Position numbers and translations under genes: made by a program
In this document: positions 25,827-33,640 of the stretch, in pieces
Layout: every line of letters starts with the position of its first letter
How positions within the stretch are numbered: the stretch's first letter is position 1
Notes under the pieces: generated by a model
The model's input: the letters and a program-made list of their open reading frames with translations, nothing else
Told to the model about the DNA's origin: nothing
Databases searched by the model: none
NCBI GenBank assembly: GCA_031398915.1
Contig: JANNOG010000048.1
Location: 3,776-67,775 of the forward strand
DNA: 64,000 bases
Source of the DNA: JANNOG01 sp031398915
Lineage (GTDB): Bacteria > Actinomycetota > Actinomycetes > Actinomycetales > JBBAYJ01
Reading direction: 5' to 3'

Positions 25827-27682
25827 GATTCGCTCCCGATCGGACGTTCCCGTCGAGTGGTCTGCGTCGGACGGCCGAGCCGCGCGGCGACCGCAGGGTC
25901 TGCCAGAGCGCGCAGGGCCAGGCGCGAGGCCCGGCGATGGATCCGCAGCAGGCACTGCACAGCCACGGCCGCCCGGAACACAGCGGTGACGAAGGCCGAG
26001 TTGTAGGCGGCGACGTAGCGGACCCGGTTGACGGTGAGCAGCGCGGCGAGGCGATCGGAGGTGCCCGAGGCACCCTGCTGATGGACGACGACGGCGGTGG
26101 GCACATGGCGCACCCCGAATCCCGCGTCGCGGGCGCGCCGACAGAAGTCCGTCTCCTCGGAGTAGAGGAAGTAGCCCTCGTCCCAGTCCCCGACGACGTC
26201 GGCGCACGTCGCGGAGACCAGCAGGGCAGCACCGGTGGCCCAGTCGACGTCGCCGCCCCGACGATATGCAGCCCGGTCGTACACCATCTCGGCAGCCCAG
26301 CCGGGGCGCGCTCGGACACGGCCGCCCAGCAGGGCGTCGCCCAACGCGCGAAGCGGGGTCGGTTCTCGTCGCAGCGACGGATACACCTCGCCGTCACGGT
26401 CGAGGATGGTCGGCACCGCTACTCCGGCAGCCGCCGCGCCCGCCAGGAGGGCCTCGACGCAGCCCGGGCGGACCGTGACATCCGGATTGAGGATCAGCAA
26501 CCAGGCATCCGGTGCGGTGTGGGCCCGCGCCAGGTTGATCCCGGCGGCGTACCCACCGTTGATCGGGCTCTGCACCACGTGCAACCGAGGCCCCTGCGGA
26601 TCGACCCACTGGCGGGCCAGGGCCACCGTCGCGTCGACGGAGCCGTTGTCGACGATGACGAGATCGCTGACCGGGGTGTCACGCAGTGACGTCAACAGGC
26701 CCGGCAGCTCATCGGCACTGTTGTACGTGACCACGAGGGCCGTACAGGTCGTCGGGGGAGTCTGAGCGGTTGTGGCGGGGGCCGCAGGAACCGCACGCGA
26801 GTCGAGAGTGAGCCGCGCGAAGGCACGTGGGCCCTGAACCAGGTACCGGCGAGCGAGGCGACGGGGTTCGATCGCCAGCCGGTAGGCCCACTCCAAGCCG
26901 TGATCCTGCATCCATCCCGGGGCCCGGGACACGGTCCCTGCGATGAAGTCGGCGGCGGCGCCGAAGGCGAGCAGCACACGGGCGCCCGTCGCCGCCCCGT
27001 ACTGAGCGATCCAGCGTTCCTGACGAGGCTTGCCCAGACCGACGACCAGCACGTCGACGCGGTGCTCGCGGACGGTTCGCGCCCACCGCCGCGAGGCCTG
27101 CGGATCGAGGACGTCCTCGCGCGTCGGGGCCCAGTAGCCGGCGACATCGAGAGACGGGTACTGCTCGCGGAGGGCGCGATCCAGCAGCTGGTGGGCGGGT
27201 TCGGTGCCGCCGAAGAACCCGATGCGTGCCCCGGTCCGGGCACAGTCGGCGAGCATTGCGGGCAGGAGGTCGGCGCCGGTCAATCGGGGGTAGCTGCGTC
27301 CGGTCAACACCTTGGTCCGCCAGACCAGCGGCGCGCCGTCCAGCAGGACCAGCCACTCGACCGGCAGCTGGTCGCCGGTCGGGTCGGCGCCAGCCCCGAC
27401 GGTGGCGGCCGGATCCGTGCCGCGCCCGAAGTGGTGGATGTGATCGAGATTCGACGACGCCACGGCCAGCGGGCGGTGACCGGCCGGCTGGTCACCGTTC
27501 AACCTGTCCCTGACCAGGGCCAACGCTTCATGGGCGTGCGCCAGGTGGCTCATCGTCCCGCCGAGGCGCAGCCTCGGCAGCGATGCAACCGACAGCGTCT
27601 CCCGCTGTGGACCTCGGCGGATCGGCGCTGTGGTGGTCGGCTCCGTGGTGGTCGGCTCTGTGGTCTTCGGCTTCGTACTCAT
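25823..27682 (-). CDS. Fusion of a WecG/TagA/CpsF glycosyltransferase and a GT2 rhamnosyltransferase-like domain
   Basis: 619 aa. After a Thr/Pro-rich start with four TTEP/TTAP units, residues about 75-280 form a WecG/TagA/CpsF domain (ASSNLDHIHHF, LLDGAPLVW, RIGFFGGTEPA, LVVGLGKPRQERWIAQYGA, APGWMQDHGLEWAYRL). Residues about 300-560 form a GT2 domain (TALVVTYNSADELPGLLTSL, VDNGSVDAT, INGGYAAGINLA, LLILNPDVTVRPG, YFLYSEETDFCRRARDAGF). Two successive transfers to the lipid-linked acceptor may be coupled in one chain. ATG overlaps the stop of the beta-propeller gene. An upstream extension of the frame is only shadow of that gene. Confidence 0.88.
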   Translation of the reverse strand: MSTKPKTTEPTTTEPTTTAPIRRGPQRETLSVASLPRLRLGGTMSHLAHAHEALALVRDRLNGDQPAGHRPLAVASSNLDHIHHFGRGTDPAATVGAGADPTGDQLPVEWLVLLDGAPLVWRTKVLTGRSYPRLTGADLLPAMLADCARTGARIGFFGGTEPAHQLLDRALREQYPSLDVAGYWAPTREDVLDPQASRRWARTVREHRVDVLVVGLGKPRQERWIAQYGAATGARVLLAFGAAADFIAGTVSRAPGWMQDHGLEWAYRLAIEPRRLARRYLVQGPRAFARLTLDSRAVPAAPATTAQTPPTTCTALVVTYNSADELPGLLTSLRDTPVSDLVIVDNGSVDATVALARQWVDPQGPRLHVVQSPINGGYAAGINLARAHTAPDAWLLILNPDVTVRPGCVEALLAGAAAAGVAVPTILDRDGEVYPSLRREPTPLRALGDALLGGRVRARPGWAAEMVYDRAAYRRGGDVDWATGAALLVSATCADVVGDWDEGYFLYSEETDFCRRARDAGFGVRHVPTAVVVHQQGASGTSDRLAALLTVNRVRYVAAYNSAFVTAVFRAAVAVQCLLRIHRRASRLALRALADPAVAARLGRPTQTTRRERPIGSES

Positions 27683-28686
27683 CGGATCACCGCCGGAGAC
27701 CAGGCCTCGGGTACCAGCACCTCGGCGGGGGAGTCGTCGTCCAGATCCAGCTGCCAGATGTCGGTCACGGCCGCCTCCGAGCCGCTGCGGGGTAGGCCGT
27801 AGACGATCCGACCGTCGTCCAGCCACTCGACCTGGTCGTCGACACTGCGATCCTCGGCGAGCATGCGTTCGGTTCCACCGGCTATGTCGTAGACGGCCAG
27901 GCGCCATTGACCGGCCGGAGCACCGGAGCGCTTCTTGTAGACGATCCGGGTGCCGTCCGGCGACAACGACGGACACTCGGCGTCGGTCCGGATGGTGTCC
28001 AGACGTCGCTCGGACAGGCTGCCGTGGACCAGCCATGTGGTGCCACCGGAGGCCGCCGTGGCATAGAACGCGTCGTCGTCGGCGAAGGTGACCCCCCAGA
28101 TGTTGCGATCGGCGGCGGTGTTGCGCTCGCCGTCGACGTACAGCTCGAAATCCTCGATGTTGCCGTACGAGTCTCCCGCGGCCCGTGACACGACGGTCTC
28201 GGTCGAGAACCCCACGCTGAGGTAGGAGTGGCCGGTGACGAAGGTCGTCGTGGCTGCCAGTGCTCCGTCGGGCGACAATCGTGCCCGGCTGGGCAGTCCG
28301 GTCAGCGGCAGTTCGCGAGCCACCTCGAAGTCGGCCGTGAGGACGAACGTCTTGTACGTCGTCACGGCACCTCGGTCGGCCGCCAGGCACAGTCCGGCCG
28401 TCGCCGTGGCGAAGACCCGCTCGCACGAGGTATCGGTGACGGCGCGGGGCCCCGCCGGGTCTGCCAGATCGACCACCGCGACTCGGCCGTAATTCGCGTC
28501 GAGTGAGGTGCTCCGGAACACGATGCGCGGGACGTCACCGATGGCCGCCAGATCTGTGACGGTGTCAGGAGCCGGTGCCGTGGCAGCGATGGCCCGCTGC
28601 TCACCGACCCGGTACACCAGGTACGCCGCCGACGCGGCGACCACGACGGCCGACGCGATGACGACGACGACGACCCGCGAGTTCAT
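27679..28686 (-). CDS. Exported TolB/PD40-like beta-propeller protein
   Basis: 335 aa. An N-terminal hydrophobic segment (residues 5-25, VVVVVIASAVVVAASAAYLV) acts as signal or anchor. The rest is a six-blade-like propeller with PD40/WD40-type repeats such as LPSRARLSPDGALAA, ECPSLSPDGTRIVYKKRSGA and VEWLDDGRIVY. Such proteins usually scaffold or bind partners outside the membrane; no catalytic motif is visible. It sits between the MFS transporter and the WecG-GT2 gene, with 4-bp overlaps at both ends, so it is co-translated with assembly enzymes and may form part of the export or polymerisation complex. Confidence 0.75.
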   Translation of the reverse strand: MNSRVVVVVIASAVVVAASAAYLVYRVGEQRAIAATAPAPDTVTDLAAIGDVPRIVFRSTSLDANYGRVAVVDLADPAGPRAVTDTSCERVFATATAGLCLAADRGAVTTYKTFVLTADFEVARELPLTGLPSRARLSPDGALAATTTFVTGHSYLSVGFSTETVVSRAAGDSYGNIEDFELYVDGERNTAADRNIWGVTFADDDAFYATAASGGTTWLVHGSLSERRLDTIRTDAECPSLSPDGTRIVYKKRSGAPAGQWRLAVYDIAGGTERMLAEDRSVDDQVEWLDDGRIVYGLPRSGSEAAVTDIWQLDLDDDSPAEVLVPEAWSPAVIR

Positions 28687-30068
28687 CGCCCACCCACCCG
28701 ATCGAGATCGCGGTCGAGATCGCGGGTGACTCGCGGCTCGTAGAGCAGTCTGGCCGCGACCGGGATGGCGACGATCAAGCCGATCCCGACGACCAGAACG
28801 GCCGTGTCGCGGCTGGAGAGCGTCCACACCAGGCCGAACACCAGTGAGGAGATTGCCCGCGACAGCGCGGTCGCCGTCTGGGCGGCGGCGATGCCCGTGG
28901 CACGAACGCCGGGCTCGACGATCTGCCCGGCGGCCGCCGCCAGCACACCGTCGGTCGAGGCGTAGTACACGCCCAGGAAGAACAGCGCGAACACCGTGAC
29001 GACAGCGCCACTGAGGGGTCCGCTGGCACAGAGGTAGGCCCCCAGCAGGACGACGTGACCGGCGACGAACACGCGCTTGCGGCCGATTCGGTCGGCGAGT
29101 CGCCCCATCGGCACCGCCAGCAGCAGATACGTCAGGCTGGTCCCGACGTAGAGCATGGGGAACCACTGGGCGGCGAATCCGTCGCGTCGCTGGAGGGCGA
29201 GATACAGGAATCCGTCGCCGATCGTGACCAGGCCCAGCAGGGCGGCCGCGGCGATGAGTCTGCCCAGTCGACGGTCGAGGAGTCGGCGAAACCTGGGGCG
29301 CTCGGGCCGTGGCACGGGCACCGGGTGAGCGGAGTCAGAATGCTGCGAGTCGGGGGGGACCGCGCGGCGCAGTCGGATGTCGGGCACGAGCACGCCCAGC
29401 ACGACGACGCCGAGTACGGCGAAGCCGAACGACAGCACGAACACCACGTCGTATCCCAGTGGGATGGCGGCCAGCACGGCGAAGGCGATGAGCGGCCCGA
29501 GGAGTGCGCCGATCGTGTCCATCGACCGGTGGACGCCGAACGAGCGGCCCAGGTTCTCGGGTGGGCTGGCCGCTGTGATCAGCGCGTCGCGCGGAGCGGT
29601 CCGGATTCCCTTGCCCAGCCGGTCGACGGTGACCACGCCGATGAGCGCCGCGACCCCGGCTGCGGGGAGGAGGGCGGCGCGGCTGATCGCCGACAGCGCG
29701 TATCCCGTGAAAGCCACCCACTTGGGTCGATCGTGCCGGTCCGACAGCCATCCCCCGAACAGCCGAACCGCGGCACTCATCCCGACGTACAGAGCGTCGA
29801 CCACGCCATAGGCGAACGGGGTGAGTCCCAGGACGACGGTGACGTACAGCGGGAGGACAGCGGCGACCGACTCCGACGAGATGTCGGTGAGCAGGCTGAC
29901 CAGACCGAGCAGCACCACTGTTCCGGCAACCCGGCGACGCACCCGCCCTGACCCACCGCGTGGGCCGTTGAGCTGCGCCGACGTGTCAAGGGACCCGTCG
30001 CCGCCGCCGTGTGGGTCGCCGGCGCCCGCGACCTCGTCGGCAGGCGTGGCGCGGACGGTCACATACAT
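28683..30068 (-). CDS. MFS transporter
   Basis: 461 aa, first gene of the reverse polysaccharide operon. About 12 membrane segments in two halves joined by a charged loop (RLRRAVPPDSQHSDSAHPVP). The family A-motif is visible as FGGWLSDRHDRPKWV after helix 2 and again as MGRLADRIGRKRV in the second half; DRLGKGIRTAPRDALI is another typical loop. ATG at 30068 is preferred because GAGGAG lies 8 nt upstream; a longer frame from 30197 would run through the divergent intergenic region. The substrate is unknown; export of a precursor or drug-type efflux are both possible. Confidence 0.82.
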   Translation of the reverse strand: MYVTVRATPADEVAGAGDPHGGGDGSLDTSAQLNGPRGGSGRVRRRVAGTVVLLGLVSLLTDISSESVAAVLPLYVTVVLGLTPFAYGVVDALYVGMSAAVRLFGGWLSDRHDRPKWVAFTGYALSAISRAALLPAAGVAALIGVVTVDRLGKGIRTAPRDALITAASPPENLGRSFGVHRSMDTIGALLGPLIAFAVLAAIPLGYDVVFVLSFGFAVLGVVVLGVLVPDIRLRRAVPPDSQHSDSAHPVPVPRPERPRFRRLLDRRLGRLIAAAALLGLVTIGDGFLYLALQRRDGFAAQWFPMLYVGTSLTYLLLAVPMGRLADRIGRKRVFVAGHVVLLGAYLCASGPLSGAVVTVFALFFLGVYYASTDGVLAAAAGQIVEPGVRATGIAAAQTATALSRAISSLVFGLVWTLSSRDTAVLVVGIGLIVAIPVAARLLYEPRVTRDLDRDLDRVGGR

Positions 30069-30247
30069 CCCAACTCCTCGTTGCGGGCGACTCCTCGCCC
30101 GGGCGGCGGCACCCGTCAGGACAACGGTAGGCCGGTGACGGGTGGGTGTGGGACCGAACGGGCGAACCACCCCCGAGATCATCGGCACATCGCCCATCTG
30201 GATTGACTCGGCTGTCGCGCCATGATCCAGGTGCGGATGATGCGAGC

Positions 30248-31405
30248 GTGCAACCGGTGGAGCAGGTGTCGCTGGCGGATCTGGCCCGATGGATCGCGCC
30301 GACGGTCGCCGAGGGTGACAGTGGCCGGTCCGGCGAGGGTGCGCCCGAGGATGAGGCGCCCGCGGCGGTCGCCGAATTGGCCCGACGCCACGGCGTGCTC
30401 GCGCTGCTGCCCGCCGGTGGCGCGGCTGGCGGTGGTGTGGCTGGTGGTGGTTCGGCAGGTGGCCCGGGCAGCAGTGGCGACACGTCCGCTGCGGTCCGCC
30501 GGATGAGGCGTGACACCCTCGGCCGTCTCACGAGGGCGCGTGCCGATCTCGCCGTGGTGGCCCGGGTGGCCGGAGCCGTCGGAGCGCCGGTGGTCGCCCT
30601 CAAGGGCGCCGTGCTGGCCTCGTGGGTCTACCCCTCGCCACAGCTGCGCCCGTTCGCCGACGTGGACGTCCTCACCAACCCCGAGTCCTTCGGTGACGTG
30701 TTGTCGGGCCTGGAGTCGGCCGGCGGAATCGTGACGGTGCGCAACTGGGATCTGATGACCAGCCGCCGGTTGTCCGAGGTGACGGTCCTCATGCCCGCGG
30801 GGACCGCCCTCGACCTGCACTGGCACATGATCAATCGGGCCCGGCTGCGTCACCGGTACCGCCTCGACACCGACCGGCTGCTGGAGCAGGCGGGCGAGGG
30901 TCCGGTCGAGGGTGTGGGCGCCCCCGACCCGGTGGCTCACCTGGGTTACATCTGCTGGCATGCCACGCAGTCAGGAGGTACCCGGTTGCTGTGGGCGGTC
31001 GACACCGAGCTGGTCGCTCGGCGACTTCGCGGGTGCGGCACCGAGTTGCGCGCCTGGGCTATGCGGGCGGGCATCGCGTTGCCGGTCGCGGTTGCCCTCG
31101 ACTTCGCCGCCGTGGTGTTCCCCGGTGGCGCGGCGGCGGAGTTGGCCGACCATATGGCGAGATCGCCGTGGCGGGACGTGAACCGCCGATTGAAGGAGGT
31201 GGTGTTCCGTCGCCCGGTCGGGCGCTTTTCGGGTGCATTCCTGCCGCAGGCCACTCGCTCGACGACGTGGCAGTCGCTCGGGGCGGTTCGCCTGCCGTTG
31301 CAACACGCCCGGCCCGCACCCGATATCAACCTGTTGCACCGCGAAGGCGGCGGGCTGGCCAGTCGGCGCGCCTACATTGCCGAGGTGGCCGCACGCCGGA
31401 TCTAG
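30248..31405 (+). CDS. Nucleotidyltransferase family protein (NTP_transf_5-like)
   Basis: 385 aa. The core LKGAVLASWVYPSPQLRPFA followed by DVDVLTNPESFGDVL (about residues 120-155) gives the DxD pair of polymerase-beta-type nucleotidyltransferases of the NTP_transf_5 family, and LDLHWHMINRAR follows. Family members occur in HPr-rel-A-like gene sets with a PqqD protein and an HprK-related kinase; a PqqD-like fragment sits at 1-98, but no kinase is in the window. The GTG at 30248 is chosen because a GATGAT hexamer 6 nt before it fits a leaderless start. A Gly/Ala-rich stretch (about 55-80) interrupts the N-terminus. Substrate unknown; peptide or polysaccharide modification is speculative. Confidence 0.7.
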   Translation: MQPVEQVSLADLARWIAPTVAEGDSGRSGEGAPEDEAPAAVAELARRHGVLALLPAGGAAGGGVAGGGSAGGPGSSGDTSAAVRRMRRDTLGRLTRARADLAVVARVAGAVGAPVVALKGAVLASWVYPSPQLRPFADVDVLTNPESFGDVLSGLESAGGIVTVRNWDLMTSRRLSEVTVLMPAGTALDLHWHMINRARLRHRYRLDTDRLLEQAGEGPVEGVGAPDPVAHLGYICWHATQSGGTRLLWAVDTELVARRLRGCGTELRAWAMRAGIALPVAVALDFAAVVFPGGAAAELADHMARSPWRDVNRRLKEVVFRRPVGRFSGAFLPQATRSTTWQSLGAVRLPLQHARPAPDINLLHREGGGLASRRAYIAEVAARRI

Positions 31406-31533
31406 CGCGCACTCTGTCACGTACAGTGCTTTCGGGACACTGCCAGTCACGAAATCGGTCGCTCGGGCGGCAGTGATGGACCGAAAGGATGGCCCAGGTG
31501 GGCAACTGATTCCGTTCCGTGTCCAACAGTCCC

Positions 31534-31539
31534 TATTGT
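31534..31539 (+). promoter_or_regulatory. Possible -10 hexamer before the LALTG protein
   Basis: TATTGT lies about 60 nt before the GTG at 31601; a second candidate, TACAGT, is at 31422-31427. Neither has a clear -35 box. Nothing else is seen in the 195-bp gap. Confidence 0.25.
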
Positions 31540-31600
31540 TCAGGCAAAGTTCATCTTGCGGTTGAAACCAGCCGCGACACCACCTCGCCTGGAGGCCCCT

Positions 31601-32350
31601 GTGCCGGACATCACTCCCACCCCCGTCGCCACGGTCGAATCCGGTGAGGGTCGATTCGGCATATCCCGCCGGCAGGCATTGCGCACCGGGGCCATCGGCG
31701 TGGCCTGGTCCGTTCCGACCGTGAGCGCGCTGGTCCTGAGCGCTGCCACGGCGCAGGCTGCCAGCCCGGTCCCCAACCCCGGCCACGACGATCCGCCCCC
31801 CGGCGACACCGTCGATCCGCACCCCAGCTCGACCCCCGGCTCTCAATCGTCCACGACGTCGACGACCGAGCCGTCGTCGACGACCACGCAGCCGACGACC
31901 CAACCCACCAGCGCGACCGAGACGACGGGTCAGACGACGACTCAGTCCACGACCACCGTCGGCTCGGGGACTCCCACGACCGCGTCCACCACTGCCACCA
32001 CGGCGCCGACCAACACGGCGCCGACGCCCGCTGCCACCACGGCGCCGGCGGGGTCCAGCACCCCCGGCAGTGCAGCGGTCACGTCGACGACATCGACGGC
32101 AGCGCCGACATCCGTCAGTCGTGCCTCGGCCGTGGCTGCGCCGGTCGTGCAGACGACCCCGCGGGGTCCGTCACCACTGGCACTCACCGGATCGCAGGTC
32201 AACGTGCCGCTGGTCGCGGGGGCCGCCCTCGTCGCCGGTGGGATCGCCGCCGTCACGGTGGCACAACGCCAGCGCAGCCACCCGGCGTCAGCCGCCGCTG
32301 GCGACCAGACCCAGGACGGTTCCACAGACGTGCTCGGCGATCGCCAATGA
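31601..32350 (+). CDS. Tat-exported Thr/Ser/Pro-rich protein with LALTG cell-wall sorting signal
   Basis: 249 aa. Residues 22-28 (SRRQALR) form a twin-arginine motif, followed by a hydrophobic region ending ATAQAA. Residues about 55-185 are almost only Thr, Ser, Pro and Ala, a stalk expected to be glycosylated. The C-terminus has LALTG (193-197), a 22-residue hydrophobic stretch (VPLVAGAALVAGGIAAVTVA) and QRQRSH, a sortase sorting signal of the LAxTG type. GTG chosen because GGAGG lies 5 nt upstream. The nucleotidyltransferase precedes it, and a class F sortase lies at 57425. The last 63 bp overlap the convergent LhgO-like gene. There is no recognisable globular domain, so the function is probably structural. 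Confidence 0.78.
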   Translation: MPDITPTPVATVESGEGRFGISRRQALRTGAIGVAWSVPTVSALVLSAATAQAASPVPNPGHDDPPPGDTVDPHPSSTPGSQSSTTSTTEPSSTTTQPTTQPTSATETTGQTTTQSTTTVGSGTPTTASTTATTAPTNTAPTPAATTAPAGSSTPGSAAVTSTTSTAAPTSVSRASAVAAPVVQTTPRGPSPLALTGSQVNVPLVAGAALVAGGIAAVTVAQRQRSHPASAAAGDQTQDGSTDVLGDRQ

Positions 32351-33505
32351 CGACGTCGCCGCTGGTGACGGAGCATTGCGCACCACGGTCACGCCGCCGA
32401 TCGAACTGATCCGGAAGTCGTCGACCAAGGACCCGTCGGCATCCACCGCCTGTGCCCGGATGCCTGCGGGCGCCGCCACCACGTCGGTGTCACGGACGTC
32501 CGGGACGTAGCGCCGCGCCCGGTCCATGAACACCCGCCGACTGGCCGAGCCCGCCATCTCGGACAGGCCGGTCCGCCAATGCTGCAACGCCAGGCGCCGA
32601 AACCCGGGCCAGGCCAGGATGCTCGCAAGGTCGCCGGGGTTCACCTGGGTGCGCCGGTATCCCTCGCGCGCCAACGCCAGGACCGCGTTGGGACCGACAT
32701 CGACACCGCCGTCGACCCGCTTGGTGAAGTGGACTCCCAAGAACGGGTACGCCGGGTCGGGGACCGGATAGACCAGGCCCCGCACCAGATGGCTGCGCGG
32801 GGGAATCAGCCGGTAGTACTCACCGCGGAACGGCACGATCGCCGGCCCGGCACTGTCGCCGGCCATCCGGGCGAGTCGATCCGACTGCAGCCCGCCACAC
32901 ACGACCACATGGGAGACGCTGCGGCGGCGGCCGTCGCGGGCGGTGAGGACCACACCTCCTGAGCCGTGGGTGGACATCGCCGTCACGTCGAACCGGGTCA
33001 GCACCTCCCCGCCCGCGGCGGCGACGTCGTCGGCCATGGCCCGGGTGATCGCCGAATAGTCGGTGATGGCGGTGTGCGGCGACAGGATCGCCGCCACTCC
33101 CGCCGCATGTGGCTCCACCTCACGCAGGCCCGCCGCGTCCAGCCGCCGGAGTCCGGGGACCTGATTGGCGGTCGCGCGCTCGATGATGGCGTCCAAGGTC
33201 GAGGTCTCGTCGGCCGTCGCGGCGATGACCACCTTGCCGCACTCGTCGAAGGCGATGGACTTCTCGGCGCAGTACTCGCGCAGCATGCCGACGCCGCGGC
33301 GACACAACGTCGCCTTGAGCGAACCCGGCTTGTAGTACAGCCCGGCGTGGACCACGCCCGAATTGTGGCCGGTCTGATGCGCCCCCACCCGGTCCTCCTT
33401 GTCCAGCACCGTCACGGCGGTCCCGGGCAGGGACTGGGCCAATCGCCGCGCGATCGCCAACCCGACGATCCCGGCTCCCACCACGGCGATCCCACCACTG
33501 CTCAT
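32288..33505 (-). CDS. lhgO: L-2-hydroxyglutarate oxidase LhgO-like FAD-dependent oxidoreductase
   Basis: 405 aa of the DAO family. The dinucleotide-binding motif IAVVGAGIVGLAIARRLAQS is at residues 5-25, followed by HQTGHNSGVVHAGLYY, which is characteristic of LhgO, and YRLIPPRSHLVRGLVYPVPD and FLGVHFTKRVDGGVDVGPNA. The C-terminal GGVTVVRNAPSPAATSSLAI closes the FAD site. It should oxidise L-2-hydroxyglutarate to 2-oxoglutarate and pass electrons to quinone or oxygen. ATG at 33505; a TATCGT hexamer lies about 16 nt upstream. The 3' end overlaps the LALTG gene antiparallel. Confidence 0.88.
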   Translation of the reverse strand: MSSGGIAVVGAGIVGLAIARRLAQSLPGTAVTVLDKEDRVGAHQTGHNSGVVHAGLYYKPGSLKATLCRRGVGMLREYCAEKSIAFDECGKVVIAATADETSTLDAIIERATANQVPGLRRLDAAGLREVEPHAAGVAAILSPHTAITDYSAITRAMADDVAAAGGEVLTRFDVTAMSTHGSGGVVLTARDGRRRSVSHVVVCGGLQSDRLARMAGDSAGPAIVPFRGEYYRLIPPRSHLVRGLVYPVPDPAYPFLGVHFTKRVDGGVDVGPNAVLALAREGYRRTQVNPGDLASILAWPGFRRLALQHWRTGLSEMAGSASRRVFMDRARRYVPDVRDTDVVAAPAGIRAQAVDADGSLVDDFRISSIGGVTVVRNAPSPAATSSLAIAEHVCGTVLGLVASGG

Positions 33506-33640
33506 GCTCGTCACATCGGCGACGATAGGCCGGGCCTGAGGCGCCGACGCCGACAGGCACCCGAGCGCATAGTCTTTCCGGGCACCGGCGTTCGGTGTGA
33601 CGTGTTGCCCGGAGGCTGTACCTCGGATGATCTGCCCCGC

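Noticed and set aside
32966..33640. N-terminal extension of mfd by 225 codons
   Set aside because: It runs antisense through the LhgO-like gene and has no Mfd homology. Family length fits the ATG at 33641.
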